In this document: piece after piece, positions 56,655 to 64,000 of the stretch
Numbering within the stretch: position 1 is the first letter of the stretch
Layout of the letters: the number at the start of each line of letters is the position of its first letter
NCBI RefSeq assembly: GCF_001419985.1
Contig: NZ_LJAL01000001.1
Span: forward strand, 62,001-126,000
Source: Loktanella sp. 5RATIMAR09
GTDB taxonomy: Bacteria > Pseudomonadota > Alphaproteobacteria > Rhodobacterales > Rhodobacteraceae
Length of the DNA: 64,000 bases
Direction of reading: 5' to 3'
The notes under the pieces: model-generated
The model's input: only the letters and a program-made list of their open reading frames with translations
Told to the model about the DNA's origin: nothing
The model's database searches: none
Made by a program: the position numbers and the translations under genes

Positions 56655-57305
56655 ATGCGTGCGCTTTCTTTTTCTGTTCTGGCCCTGATTTTGGTCACAG
56701 CCTGTGGTAACACCGAGCGTCCCTTGCGCGACCTTAACTCTGCCAGCGGCGGGCCTGACGAATTCGCGGTGATACCGTTTGATCCGCTGCAAATCCCTGA
56801 AACACGTACCTTGCCGAACCCCACACCGGGCGGTGAAAACCGCGTTGATCCCACACCAAACGCTGATGCGATCCGCGCATTGGGCGGATCACCTGCTGCA
56901 GTGTTTGCAGGCCGTATCCCGGCCAGTGATGCGGAACTTCTGGCACGGACGGGCCAATATGGTGTGGACCCCGCGATCCGCGCACAGCTTGCGGCAGAAG
57001 ATGATGCGACGCTGCGTCGCGCACGGCGCAGCAACCTGTTCAATCCACTTGGACGGGACAGGTATTTTCCCGCATACAGACGGCAGGCCCTTGATGCATC
57101 TGCCGAATTGGCGCGTCTTGGCGGGCTGGGCGTTTCTGTTCCGCAAATTCCTCCCGAAGCCGTTAAGGCGAGAGAGCGTGCATCAGCCCCGATCCTGGAA
57201 CGGTTAGGGCTTCGTGCAGACTGCGTTATCACAACCGCAGGATCACCCGACGGTCGCTTGCGCCGCGTCTGCCCGTCTGACGACGAAGAAGCAGAAGACG
57301 AATAG
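56655..57305 (+). CDS. DUF3035 family lipoprotein
   Basis: A 216-residue lipoprotein with lipobox VTAC (C17) and an envelope domain rich in Pro and Arg. The pattern RPLRDLNSASGGPDEFAVIP followed by PNADAIRALGGSPAAVFAGR fits DUF3035 of this group. Role unknown; a place in outer-membrane or cell-envelope upkeep is plausible from its position after lspA. GAGGGAC precedes the start at 56655. Confidence 0.8.
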   Translation: MRALSFSVLALILVTACGNTERPLRDLNSASGGPDEFAVIPFDPLQIPETRTLPNPTPGGENRVDPTPNADAIRALGGSPAAVFAGRIPASDAELLARTGQYGVDPAIRAQLAAEDDATLRRARRSNLFNPLGRDRYFPAYRRQALDASAELARLGGLGVSVPQIPPEAVKARERASAPILERLGLRADCVITTAGSPDGRLRRVCPSDDEEAEDE

Positions 57306-57391
57306 GCGAACCTCACATCTGCGTATGGTGACTTGAACCATGCGCAAAGCAGCGTAGGTTCCCTTGTGATGAATTTCGAAAAGGGGTGTCT

Positions 57392-58723
57392 ATGAAACGT
57401 CTGTTCGCTGCTCTGGTGATGGCGCTATCGGCCACGGCTTCACAAGCCGAAGAAGTCACGACCTACACGCTCGACAACGGTATGGAAGTGGTTGTGATCG
57501 AAGACAACCGCGCGCCTGTCGTGGTGCATATGCTCTGGTACAAAGTCGGGTCCGCAGATGAACCTGTCGGCGCATCAGGCGTGGCACATTTTCTTGAGCA
57601 TTTGCTTTTCAAAGCAACCGATGTGCTTGAATCCGGTGAATTCTCGGCGACCGTGGCGGCCAACGGCGGCCGCGACAACGCTTTTACCAGCTATGATTAC
57701 ACCGCCTATTTTCAACGCGTGGCGGCCGACCGGCTTGAGCTGATGATGCAGATGGAAAGCAACCGGATGAACAACCTGCGGATTACCGCAGAGGATGTCG
57801 AAACCGAGCGTCAGGTCGTTCTTGAAGAACGCAACCAGCGCACCGAGAACAACCCCAACGCCCTTGCACGCGAGCAATTCCGCGCAGCTCTGTTCCAGAA
57901 CCACCGCTACGGTGTGCCGATCATCGGCTGGAGGCACGAGATGGAGGAGCTTGATCTGCAAGACGCCCTTGGCTTTTACGATCTCTATTATTCCCCCAAC
58001 AACGCCATTCTTGTGGTCGCCGGCGACGTTGAACCCCAAGAGGTTCTTGCACTCGCAAAACAGTATTACGGCGTGATCCCTGCCGAAGAGCAACTGCCCG
58101 TCCGCGAACGCCCGCAGGAACCGCCGCAACGGGCCGAACGCCGCATCACCTATGTTGATGCGCGCGTCAGCCAGCCCTATCTGGTCCGCATGTATCTGGC
58201 CCCCGAACGTGACCCCGGTGCACAGCGCGAGGCTGCTGCCCTCGTCTATCTGGCCGAGCTTTTGGGCGGGTCGCCCTTTACCTCTGCCTTGGGGCAGGCC
58301 CTGCAATTCGATACGCAGACCGCTATCTATACAAACGCCTCATATAATGGGCAGGCTTTGGATGATGGTGTCTTTTCTTTCTCCATCGCGCCTGCCGATG
58401 GCGTAAGCCTGTCCGAGGCAGAAGCCGCGATGGATGAGGTCGTCAACGCCTTTCTGGAAGCCGAGATCGACCCTGCGCGCATGGAAAGTATCCGCACACA
58501 GCTCCGCGCGTCTGAAATCTATGCACTGGATGACGTACAAGGTCTGGCGCAACGCTATGGCGCGGCCCTGTCGCAAAGTCTGACCGTCGCTGATGTGCAG
58601 GCCTGGCCTGACATCCTTCAATCCGTCACCGCCGAAGACATCAAAGCGGTCGCCGCGAAAGTGCTGAACCGTGACCAATCCGTGACCGGCTGGGTCGTGG
58701 CGAACCAAGAGGAGGCACGCTGA
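57392..58723 (+). CDS. M16 family zinc peptidase, catalytic copy
   Basis: A 443-residue exported protease with a signal peptide (residues 1-20, ending SQA). The inverted zinc motif HFLEH is at 66-70, in GVAHFLEHLLFK, with the distal Glu in ETERQVVLEERNQR. It probably acts in the periplasm as a pitrilysin-type dimer with the next gene product. AAGGGG lies 5 bases before the ATG at 57392. Its TGA overlaps the next ATG by one base (TGATG). Confidence 0.92.
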   Translation: MKRLFAALVMALSATASQAEEVTTYTLDNGMEVVVIEDNRAPVVVHMLWYKVGSADEPVGASGVAHFLEHLLFKATDVLESGEFSATVAANGGRDNAFTSYDYTAYFQRVAADRLELMMQMESNRMNNLRITAEDVETERQVVLEERNQRTENNPNALAREQFRAALFQNHRYGVPIIGWRHEMEELDLQDALGFYDLYYSPNNAILVVAGDVEPQEVLALAKQYYGVIPAEEQLPVRERPQEPPQRAERRITYVDARVSQPYLVRMYLAPERDPGAQREAAALVYLAELLGGSPFTSALGQALQFDTQTAIYTNASYNGQALDDGVFSFSIAPADGVSLSEAEAAMDEVVNAFLEAEIDPARMESIRTQLRASEIYALDDVQGLAQRYGAALSQSLTVADVQAWPDILQSVTAEDIKAVAAKVLNRDQSVTGWVVANQEEAR

Positions 58724-60033
58724 TGCTGCGTATTCTGTTTGCATTTTGCCTGACCATCGTCGCCACGACCGCGCAGGCGGAACTGGACATCAAACAAGTC
58801 ACGTCGCCCGGCGGGATCAATGCGTGGGTCGTCGAAGAACCTGCTATTCCATTTGTGGCCCTCGAAATCCGTATTCAGGGTGGTGGCACACTCGACCTGC
58901 CCGGCAAGCGTGGCGCGACAAACCTGATGGCCGCACTTCTGGAAGAAGGGTCCGGCGATATGACAGCGCAGGAATTTCAGACCACGCTCGAAGACCTCGC
59001 GGCAAGCTTCACGTTCCGCGCCTTTGACGACAGCATGCAAATCTCGGCGCGCTTTCTGACCGAAAACAAAGAAGAGGTGATCGCCCTTTTGCGGCAGGCA
59101 CTGGTCGCGCCGCGCTTTGACCAGGACGCGCTGGACCGTGTCCGCGCGCAGGTGATTTCCGGCATCAATAGCGATGCCAAAAGCCCCAACGCAATCGCCA
59201 GTTCAACATTCTACGCAAAGGCCTTTGGTGAGCATCCTTATGGGTCCAGCATTGACGGAACCATCGACTCTGTCACGGCCCTGACGCGTGACGACATGTT
59301 CGAGGCGCATCGCAACGCGCTGGTTCTTGATCGGCTCTATGTGTCGGTTGTCGGTGACACCACTGCCGAAACGGTGGGTGCCATGCTTGATGACCTTTTG
59401 GGCGATCTGCCCACAGAAGGCCCGCCTTTGCCCGATGACGTTGCCTTTGGTCTGGACGGGGGGATCACGGTTGTTGACTTTGAAACCCCTCAATCTGTCG
59501 CCTTCTTCGGGCAGGAAGGCCTTGAACGTGATGATGAAGACTTCTTTGCCGCTTTCGTGCTGAACCATATTCTGGGTGCGGGTGGTTTTGAATCGCGCCT
59601 GATGACCGAGGTGCGTGAAAAGCGCGGATTGACCTATGGCATCGGGACGTCCCTTGTTCCCAAATACCACGCCGAGATGATCCTCGGCTCTGTCGCCTCA
59701 TCGAACGAAACAATTGCAGAAGCCATCGCAGTGACCCGCAGCGAATGGGAACGGATGGCGCGCGACGGTGTGACAGCCCAAGAGCTTGAAGTCGCCAAGA
59801 CCTACCTGACGGGCGAATACCCTCTGCGCTTTGACGGAAATGCCGACATCGCAAGCATTATGGCAGGGATGCAGATGATCGGGCTGACGCCGGATTATGT
59901 TGTGGATCGCAACAGTTTTGTTGAGGCCGTGACGCTGGAAGACGTGAACCGTGTCGCTGCCGAATTGCTGCAACCCGACGGGCTACACTTTGTTGTGGTC
60001 GGACAGCCCGAGGGGCTTGAATCGACGCAATAG
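58723..60033 (+). CDS. M16 family peptidase partner, non-catalytic copy
   Basis: A 436-residue M16 protein with a signal peptide (cleavage near QA-E, residue 18). The zinc motif is absent: the aligned region reads [17 protein letters not shown]. The partner motif [12 protein letters not shown] is present. This is the usual arrangement of one active and one scaffold chain. It is translationally coupled to the catalytic copy. The peptide processed is unknown. Confidence 0.9.
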   Translation: MLRILFAFCLTIVATTAQAELDIKQVTSPGGINAWVVEEPAIPFVALEIRIQGGGTLDLPGKRGATNLMAALLEEGSGDMTAQEFQTTLEDLAASFTFRAFDDSMQISARFLTENKEEVIALLRQALVAPRFDQDALDRVRAQVISGINSDAKSPNAIASSTFYAKAFGEHPYGSSIDGTIDSVTALTRDDMFEAHRNALVLDRLYVSVVGDTTAETVGAMLDDLLGDLPTEGPPLPDDVAFGLDGGITVVDFETPQSVAFFGQEGLERDDEDFFAAFVLNHILGAGGFESRLMTEVREKRGLTYGIGTSLVPKYHAEMILGSVASSNETIAEAIAVTRSEWERMARDGVTAQELEVAKTYLTGEYPLRFDGNADIASIMAGMQMIGLTPDYVVDRNSFVEAVTLEDVNRVAAELLQPDGLHFVVVGQPEGLESTQ

Positions 60034-60094
60034 CGCCTCTGCGGCCCTGTTTTCCACTCGCAGAATCGCAGCGGGCCATGCTACAGATTGTGGC

Positions 60095-61906
60095 ATGGCC
60101 ACTGCAGACCCCCAGATACAGCCGCGCCCCGTAATCCGGCAACTTGATGACGCTGCAATTAACCGGATTGCAGCGGGCGAGGTGCTGGAACGTCCGGCCT
60201 CTGCCGTCAAAGAACTGGTCGAGAACAGCGTTGATGCAGGCGCCACCCGCATTGAGGTGGTGATCGCCGATGGCGGCAAGACCCTGATCCGCGTCACGGA
60301 CAACGGCTGCGGCATGACAGGGGCGGACCTTCCCTTGGCGCTCTCACGGCATGCCACATCCAAGATCGATGGCTCTGATCTGCTGAATATCCGTTCTTTC
60401 GGCTTTCGCGGCGAGGCGCTGCCTTCGCTGGGGGCCACTGGCCGTCTGACGATTACATCGCGCGCGAAAGATGCGGATGCCGCCATGATCGCCGTCGCAG
60501 GTGGCAAGACCGAAGGCGTGAAACCGGCGGCACTTTCCGCAGGAACCGTCATTGAATTGCGCGATCTTTTCTATGCGACCCCCGCACGGCTCAAGTTCCT
60601 GCGCACCGACAGGGCCGAGGCGCAGGCGGTCACAGATGTCGTCAAGCGCCTGGCCATGGCCGAACCTTTCGTGACCTTCATTCTACGCGATGCGTCGAAC
60701 GGAGATAACCGCACGGTGTTCCGCGCCGATGCCGAGACGGGTGATCTCTTTGACGCCCTGCATGGGCGGCTGCGGGCGGTTTTGGGCAAGGACTTTGCGG
60801 ATAATTCCCTGCGGATCGACACCCAGCGCGAAGGCTTTCACCTGACAGGCTATGCCGCGCTGCCCACCTATTCGCGCGGGGCAGCGGTGGCGCAGTTCCT
60901 CTTCGTCAATGGCCGTCCTGTGCGCGACAAGATGCTGCTGGGGGCATTGCGTGCGGCCTATATGGATGTGCTGTCGCGTGACAGGCATCCGGTGGCTGCG
61001 TTGTTCGTGGACTGCGACCCCACATTGGTGGACGTAAACGTCCACCCCGCAAAATCCGAGGTCCGTTTCCGCGATCCGGGCACAGTGCGCGGCTTGATCG
61101 TATCCGGCCTGCGCCATGCGCTGGCCGACGCAGGGCACCGTGCCTCCACAACCGTGGCAACCGCGACACTGGGCGCGATGACACCGCAACCGACCTCACC
61201 GCGCATCTACCAGATGGACCGGCCGAGTTTCAGCGCGCGGTCGATGACCTTTCAGGCACAGGCGCCGGGATTTGGGGAGCAACCCTCTGCACGGTTTGAG
61301 CCGATGGTGGCGGATGAACCCGCCCACCTGCCCCTTGGCGCCGCCCGCGCGCAGGTGCATGAAAACTATATCATCGCGCAAACCGAAAAAGGTATCGTCA
61401 TCGTAGATCAACATGCCGCGCACGAACGGCTGGTCTATGAAAAGCTGAAAACACAGATGGCCGAAAACGGCGTTGCGGCGCAAGCCCTGCTGATCCCCGA
61501 GGTGGTCGAGCTTTCAGCGAACGAAGCGGCGCAATTGCTGGACATCGCTGGTGATCTGGCCAAATTCGGCCTGACGATCGAACCCTTTGGCGGCAACGCT
61601 GTCGCAGTGCGCGAAACGCCGGCCATTCTGGGTGAAGTAAACGCCGCGGCAATGATCCGCGATATTCTGGATGAACTTACGGACCAAGGCGACAGTGTAT
61701 CAGTGCAAGCACGGATCGAAGCGATCCTCAGCCGCGTTGCCTGCCACGGGTCAATCCGCTCTGGCCGGCGGATGCAAGCGGCCGAGATGAACGCACTGTT
61801 GCGCGAAATGGAGGCAACGCCATTGTCAGGCCAATGCAACCACGGGCGGCCGACCTATGTTGAACTCAAACTGGCCGATATCGAACGGCTTTTCGGACGC
61901 ACATGA
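60095..61906 (+). CDS. mutL: DNA mismatch repair protein MutL with endonuclease motif
   Basis: A 603-residue MutL. The N-terminal GHKL ATPase has [28 protein letters not shown] and [12 protein letters not shown]. The C-terminal part has [12 protein letters not shown] (438-449), the metal-binding motif DQHA-x2-E-x4-E of the nicking endonuclease type, and CNHGRPTYV. MutH is therefore not needed. The start at 60095 is chosen because the conserved N-terminus follows soon after. It overlaps rmuC by 4 bases. Confidence 0.95.
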   Translation: MATADPQIQPRPVIRQLDDAAINRIAAGEVLERPASAVKELVENSVDAGATRIEVVIADGGKTLIRVTDNGCGMTGADLPLALSRHATSKIDGSDLLNIRSFGFRGEALPSLGATGRLTITSRAKDADAAMIAVAGGKTEGVKPAALSAGTVIELRDLFYATPARLKFLRTDRAEAQAVTDVVKRLAMAEPFVTFILRDASNGDNRTVFRADAETGDLFDALHGRLRAVLGKDFADNSLRIDTQREGFHLTGYAALPTYSRGAAVAQFLFVNGRPVRDKMLLGALRAAYMDVLSRDRHPVAALFVDCDPTLVDVNVHPAKSEVRFRDPGTVRGLIVSGLRHALADAGHRASTTVATATLGAMTPQPTSPRIYQMDRPSFSARSMTFQAQAPGFGEQPSARFEPMVADEPAHLPLGAARAQVHENYIIAQTEKGIVIVDQHAAHERLVYEKLKTQMAENGVAAQALLIPEVVELSANEAAQLLDIAGDLAKFGLTIEPFGGNAVAVRETPAILGEVNAAAMIRDILDELTDQGDSVSVQARIEAILSRVACHGSIRSGRRMQAAEMNALLREMEATPLSGQCNHGRPTYVELKLADIERLFGRT

Positions 61907-63141
61907 TCCAGATCGGTGAAAACACTTACGACTTCAGCGATCCCATGGTGCTGGGCGCAATTCTGGGCGCGGGCATCCTGTTGCTGGTCCTGATCCTTTT
62001 GATCATGATGGTCCGCCGCGCGGGCAAATCGACAGAGGCGGTGCAATTTGTCGCCTCTCAGGTCGGGCGTTTGTCGCAGGATGTCCATTCGCTGGGACAG
62101 GGCCAGCAACAGCTTGCGGGCAACATCAGCATCGTCAGCGAGGCGCAGGCCAATGCGCAAGTACACGTCGTGCAGACAATGGAGGCGCGTCTGGCCGAAG
62201 TGCAGGCACAAATGGCCGAACGGTTGGCTGAAAGCGCGATGAAATCGGCGCGCGCTTTGACCGACATGCAGGAACGCATGAAAGACACGCTGACCGGATC
62301 ATCCGAAAAAACCACCAAGAGCCTGACAGAATTGCAGGAACGGCTGGCGACCATCGACAAGGCGCAGACAAATATCGAGAAACTCTCGGGCGATGTGCTT
62401 TCGTTGCAGGATATCTTGTCGAACAAACAGACGCGCGGCGCGTTCGGCGAAATCCAGTTGCAGGATATCGTGTCAAAGGCGCTGCCTTCGGATAGCTACA
62501 CATGGCAAGCGACCCTTTCCAACGGCAGCAGGCCCGATTGCCTGATCCATCTGCCCAATCCCCCCGGCCCTATTGTCGTTGACGCCAAATTCCCGCTTGA
62601 GGCCTATGAGGCGCTGATGCGCGCCGAGACTAAGCCGGAGCGCGAACGCGCGCTCACGACCTTTGGGCAGGCGATCAGAACGCACATCAAAAAGATCTCT
62701 GACAGCTACCTGATTGAAGGCGAAACCGCTGATGGCGCTTTGATGTTCCTACCCTCCGAGGCGGTCTATGCAGAGCTGCACAGCCGCCTGCCCCATATCG
62801 TGCGCGAAGGATTCTCTGCCCGTGTCTGGATTGTCTCGCCAACGACCTGCATGGCGACGCTGAACACGATGCGGGCCATCCTGAAAGACGCGCGGATGCG
62901 TGAACAAACCGGTGCAATTCGTAAGGAACTGGCGCTGTTGGGGGGGGATGTCGACCGTCTGGTGACGCGGGTGGGCAACCTTGACCGGCACTTTGGGCAA
63001 GCTGCGAAAGACATCGAAGATATCAAAATCTCGGCAGAAAAGGCGGGCAAACGCGCGCATCGTCTGGATCATTTTGATTTCGAAGAAATCGCACCGGACC
63101 CGGAAACAAAGGTCGTGCCTATTTTGCCACCGAAGGTCTAG
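61903..63141 (+). CDS. rmuC: DNA recombination protein RmuC
   Basis: A 412-residue RmuC: an N-terminal membrane segment (about residues 10-38), a long coiled coil (residues 45-160, rich in [11 protein letters not shown]-type heptads), then the RmuC nuclease-fold domain with [37 protein letters not shown] (partly quoted) and LWIVSPTT-like [14 protein letters not shown]. RmuC limits inversions at repeats. The ATGA overlap with mutL pairs two DNA-maintenance genes. Confidence 0.92.
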   Translation: MIQIGENTYDFSDPMVLGAILGAGILLLVLILLIMMVRRAGKSTEAVQFVASQVGRLSQDVHSLGQGQQQLAGNISIVSEAQANAQVHVVQTMEARLAEVQAQMAERLAESAMKSARALTDMQERMKDTLTGSSEKTTKSLTELQERLATIDKAQTNIEKLSGDVLSLQDILSNKQTRGAFGEIQLQDIVSKALPSDSYTWQATLSNGSRPDCLIHLPNPPGPIVVDAKFPLEAYEALMRAETKPERERALTTFGQAIRTHIKKISDSYLIEGETADGALMFLPSEAVYAELHSRLPHIVREGFSARVWIVSPTTCMATLNTMRAILKDARMREQTGAIRKELALLGGDVDRLVTRVGNLDRHFGQAAKDIEDIKISAEKAGKRAHRLDHFDFEEIAPDPETKVVPILPPKV

Positions 63142-63144
63142 CCA

Positions 63145-63903
63145 GTGTCGCCGCGTGTTTTCATCACCGCAGGCGCGGGCGGCATTGGCAAGGTGATCGC
63201 CGAGACCTATGCCGCGCAAGGTGCGCGGGTTTTCGTGTGCGATCAGAACCCTACAGCGCTTGATGACCTCGCAGAGGGGATCAGCGGGTCTTGCGTTGAT
63301 GTGACCGACGAAACGGCTTTGGATGACTGGTTGCAAGCGGGGCTTGCCCTGCTTGGCGGCTGTGATGTGCTGATCAACAATGCGGGTATTGCAGGGCAGG
63401 CTGGCCCAGTTGAGGCGCTTGACCTTGCGCAGTGGAAGAAATGCCTCGCGGTAAATCTGGATGCGCAGATGATCACCTGCCGTGCCATCGCGCCGGTGAT
63501 GAAACGCCAGAAATCTGGCGTTATTATCAACCTTTCATCGACCTCGGGCCTTTTTGGTGCGCCATTTCGCGCGCCTTATGCCGCCGCGAAATGGGCGGTG
63601 ATCGGATTTACCAAAACAATCGCAACAGAATTGGGCCCGTATGGCATAAGGTGCAATGCAATCTGCCCCGGCGCTGTCAGCGGTGATCGTATGGATCGGG
63701 TTCTCGCGGCCGAAGCGCAGGCGCGCGGCGTGACGCCACAAGATGTCTATCACGAATATGCGTCTGGCAGCTCGCTGCGTCGCTTTGCCGAGCCAGAGGA
63801 AATCGCGCAGCTTTGTCTTTATCTATCGTCTGACGCGGCAAAATTCGTGTCAGGTCAGGCAATCGCAGTCGACGGGAACACCGAGACATACCACTCGGTC
63901 TGA
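63145..63903 (+). CDS. Short-chain dehydrogenase/reductase
   Basis: A 252-residue classical SDR: cofactor motif TAGAGGIG (8-15), D in VDVTDE, INNAGIAG, catalytic S in NLSSTSG, and Y145/K149 in YAAAK. Early D38-N-type residues suggest NAD preference, with uncertainty. The substrate is unknown. The start is GTG 3 bases after the rmuC stop, with GAAGG about 10 bases upstream. It ends the run of co-directional genes. Confidence 0.88.
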   Translation: MSPRVFITAGAGGIGKVIAETYAAQGARVFVCDQNPTALDDLAEGISGSCVDVTDETALDDWLQAGLALLGGCDVLINNAGIAGQAGPVEALDLAQWKKCLAVNLDAQMITCRAIAPVMKRQKSGVIINLSSTSGLFGAPFRAPYAAAKWAVIGFTKTIATELGPYGIRCNAICPGAVSGDRMDRVLAAEAQARGVTPQDVYHEYASGSSLRRFAEPEEIAQLCLYLSSDAAKFVSGQAIAVDGNTETYHSV

Positions 63904-64000
63904 CGGGGCATCTGACGTCAGAATTTGCATCTTGTGATTGCAGGCTGTATAAACCTCTGAAAAATATAATAATCATTTGAGCGGTTTCAGAATGACCACC
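63904..64000. other. Short right-edge region
   Basis: The last 97 bases are A/T-rich (AAAAATATAATAATC) and contain an ATG at 63992 that could start a new plus-strand gene, with no good ribosome site visible. Nothing else can be supported. Confidence 0.3.

Noticed and set aside
63880-63899. ACCGAG/CTCGGT inverted repeat at the end of the SDR gene as a terminator
   Set aside because: It lies within the last codons and no T-run follows.
63992-64000. ATG at the right edge as a gene start
   Set aside because: Only three codons are visible and there is no good ribosome site.

Overview
The window looks like a chromosome segment of an alphaproteobacterium of the Rhodobacterales, probably the marine Roseobacter group. 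The F1 ATP synthase operon (atpHAGDC) lies apart from any F0 genes. There is a truA-tamA-tamB block, a ycjX/ycjF pair, a 58-residue SdhAF4-type protein, a rsmB / heparinase-like / purH / lspA / DUF3035 / M16 / M16 run, and a MutL carrying its own endonuclease motif. Base composition is moderately high GC throughout. The identification rests on gene content and protein style read by eye, not on a database search. I see no rRNA, tRNA, CRISPR array, insertion sequence or prophage.

Layout. 1-1282: tail of an upstream gene, a small exported protein and a hemerythrin-like protein. 1591-7133: a five-gene oligopeptide ABC importer (oppABCDF) with structured leader DNA and a hairpin between oppA and oppB. 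7144-14074 (minus strand): truA, tamA, tamB. 14169-16561: ycjX-ycjF. 16545-18556 (minus): a PhoQ/PhoP-like two-component system. 19087-24470: a tight six-gene cluster of radical SAM enzyme, PqqD-like protein with a distinctive C-terminal tail, HprK-like kinase, two family 2 glycosyltransferases and a nucleotidyltransferase-like protein. 24611-28305: a very large class III cyclase/AAA/TPR protein translationally coupled to a Crp/Fnr regulator. 28306-28771: a gene-poor stretch with two candidate tiny ORFs. 28772-38070: housekeeping and metabolic genes (TraB/GumN-like, DUF2161 nuclease-like, family II pyrophosphatase, HAD phosphatase, MaoC hydratase, ribF, YcgN-like, threonine aldolase-like, hydrolase, HCCA isomerase, prs). 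38079-40498: accessory surface genes (H-type lectin, Gly-rich lipoprotein, GT87 membrane transferase). 40656-45540 (minus): atpHAGDC. 45887-51042: DUF2793 protein, galE, a large RTX protein and a polysaccharide-export lipoprotein. 51147-63903: the sdhAF4/rsmB/heparinase-like/purH/lspA/DUF3035/M16/M16/mutL/rmuC/SDR block.

The most unusual part is 19087-24470. All six genes point the same way with almost no spacing and several start/stop overlaps. PqqD-type domains bind peptide substrates for radical SAM enzymes, and HprK-like kinases with PF14907-like nucleotidyltransferases accompany PqqD-type proteins in some RiPP and polysaccharide loci. Here the PqqD-like protein ends in a Pro hinge followed by an acidic DPIHDVD...GWP tail, which could itself be the modified substrate. 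No separate precursor peptide, cyclase or leader peptidase is visible. I propose it as a candidate undescribed peptide- or protein-modification and glycosylation system. The adjacent cyclase-Crp pair is a second candidate signalling unit. Most of the rest is ordinary housekeeping sequence.
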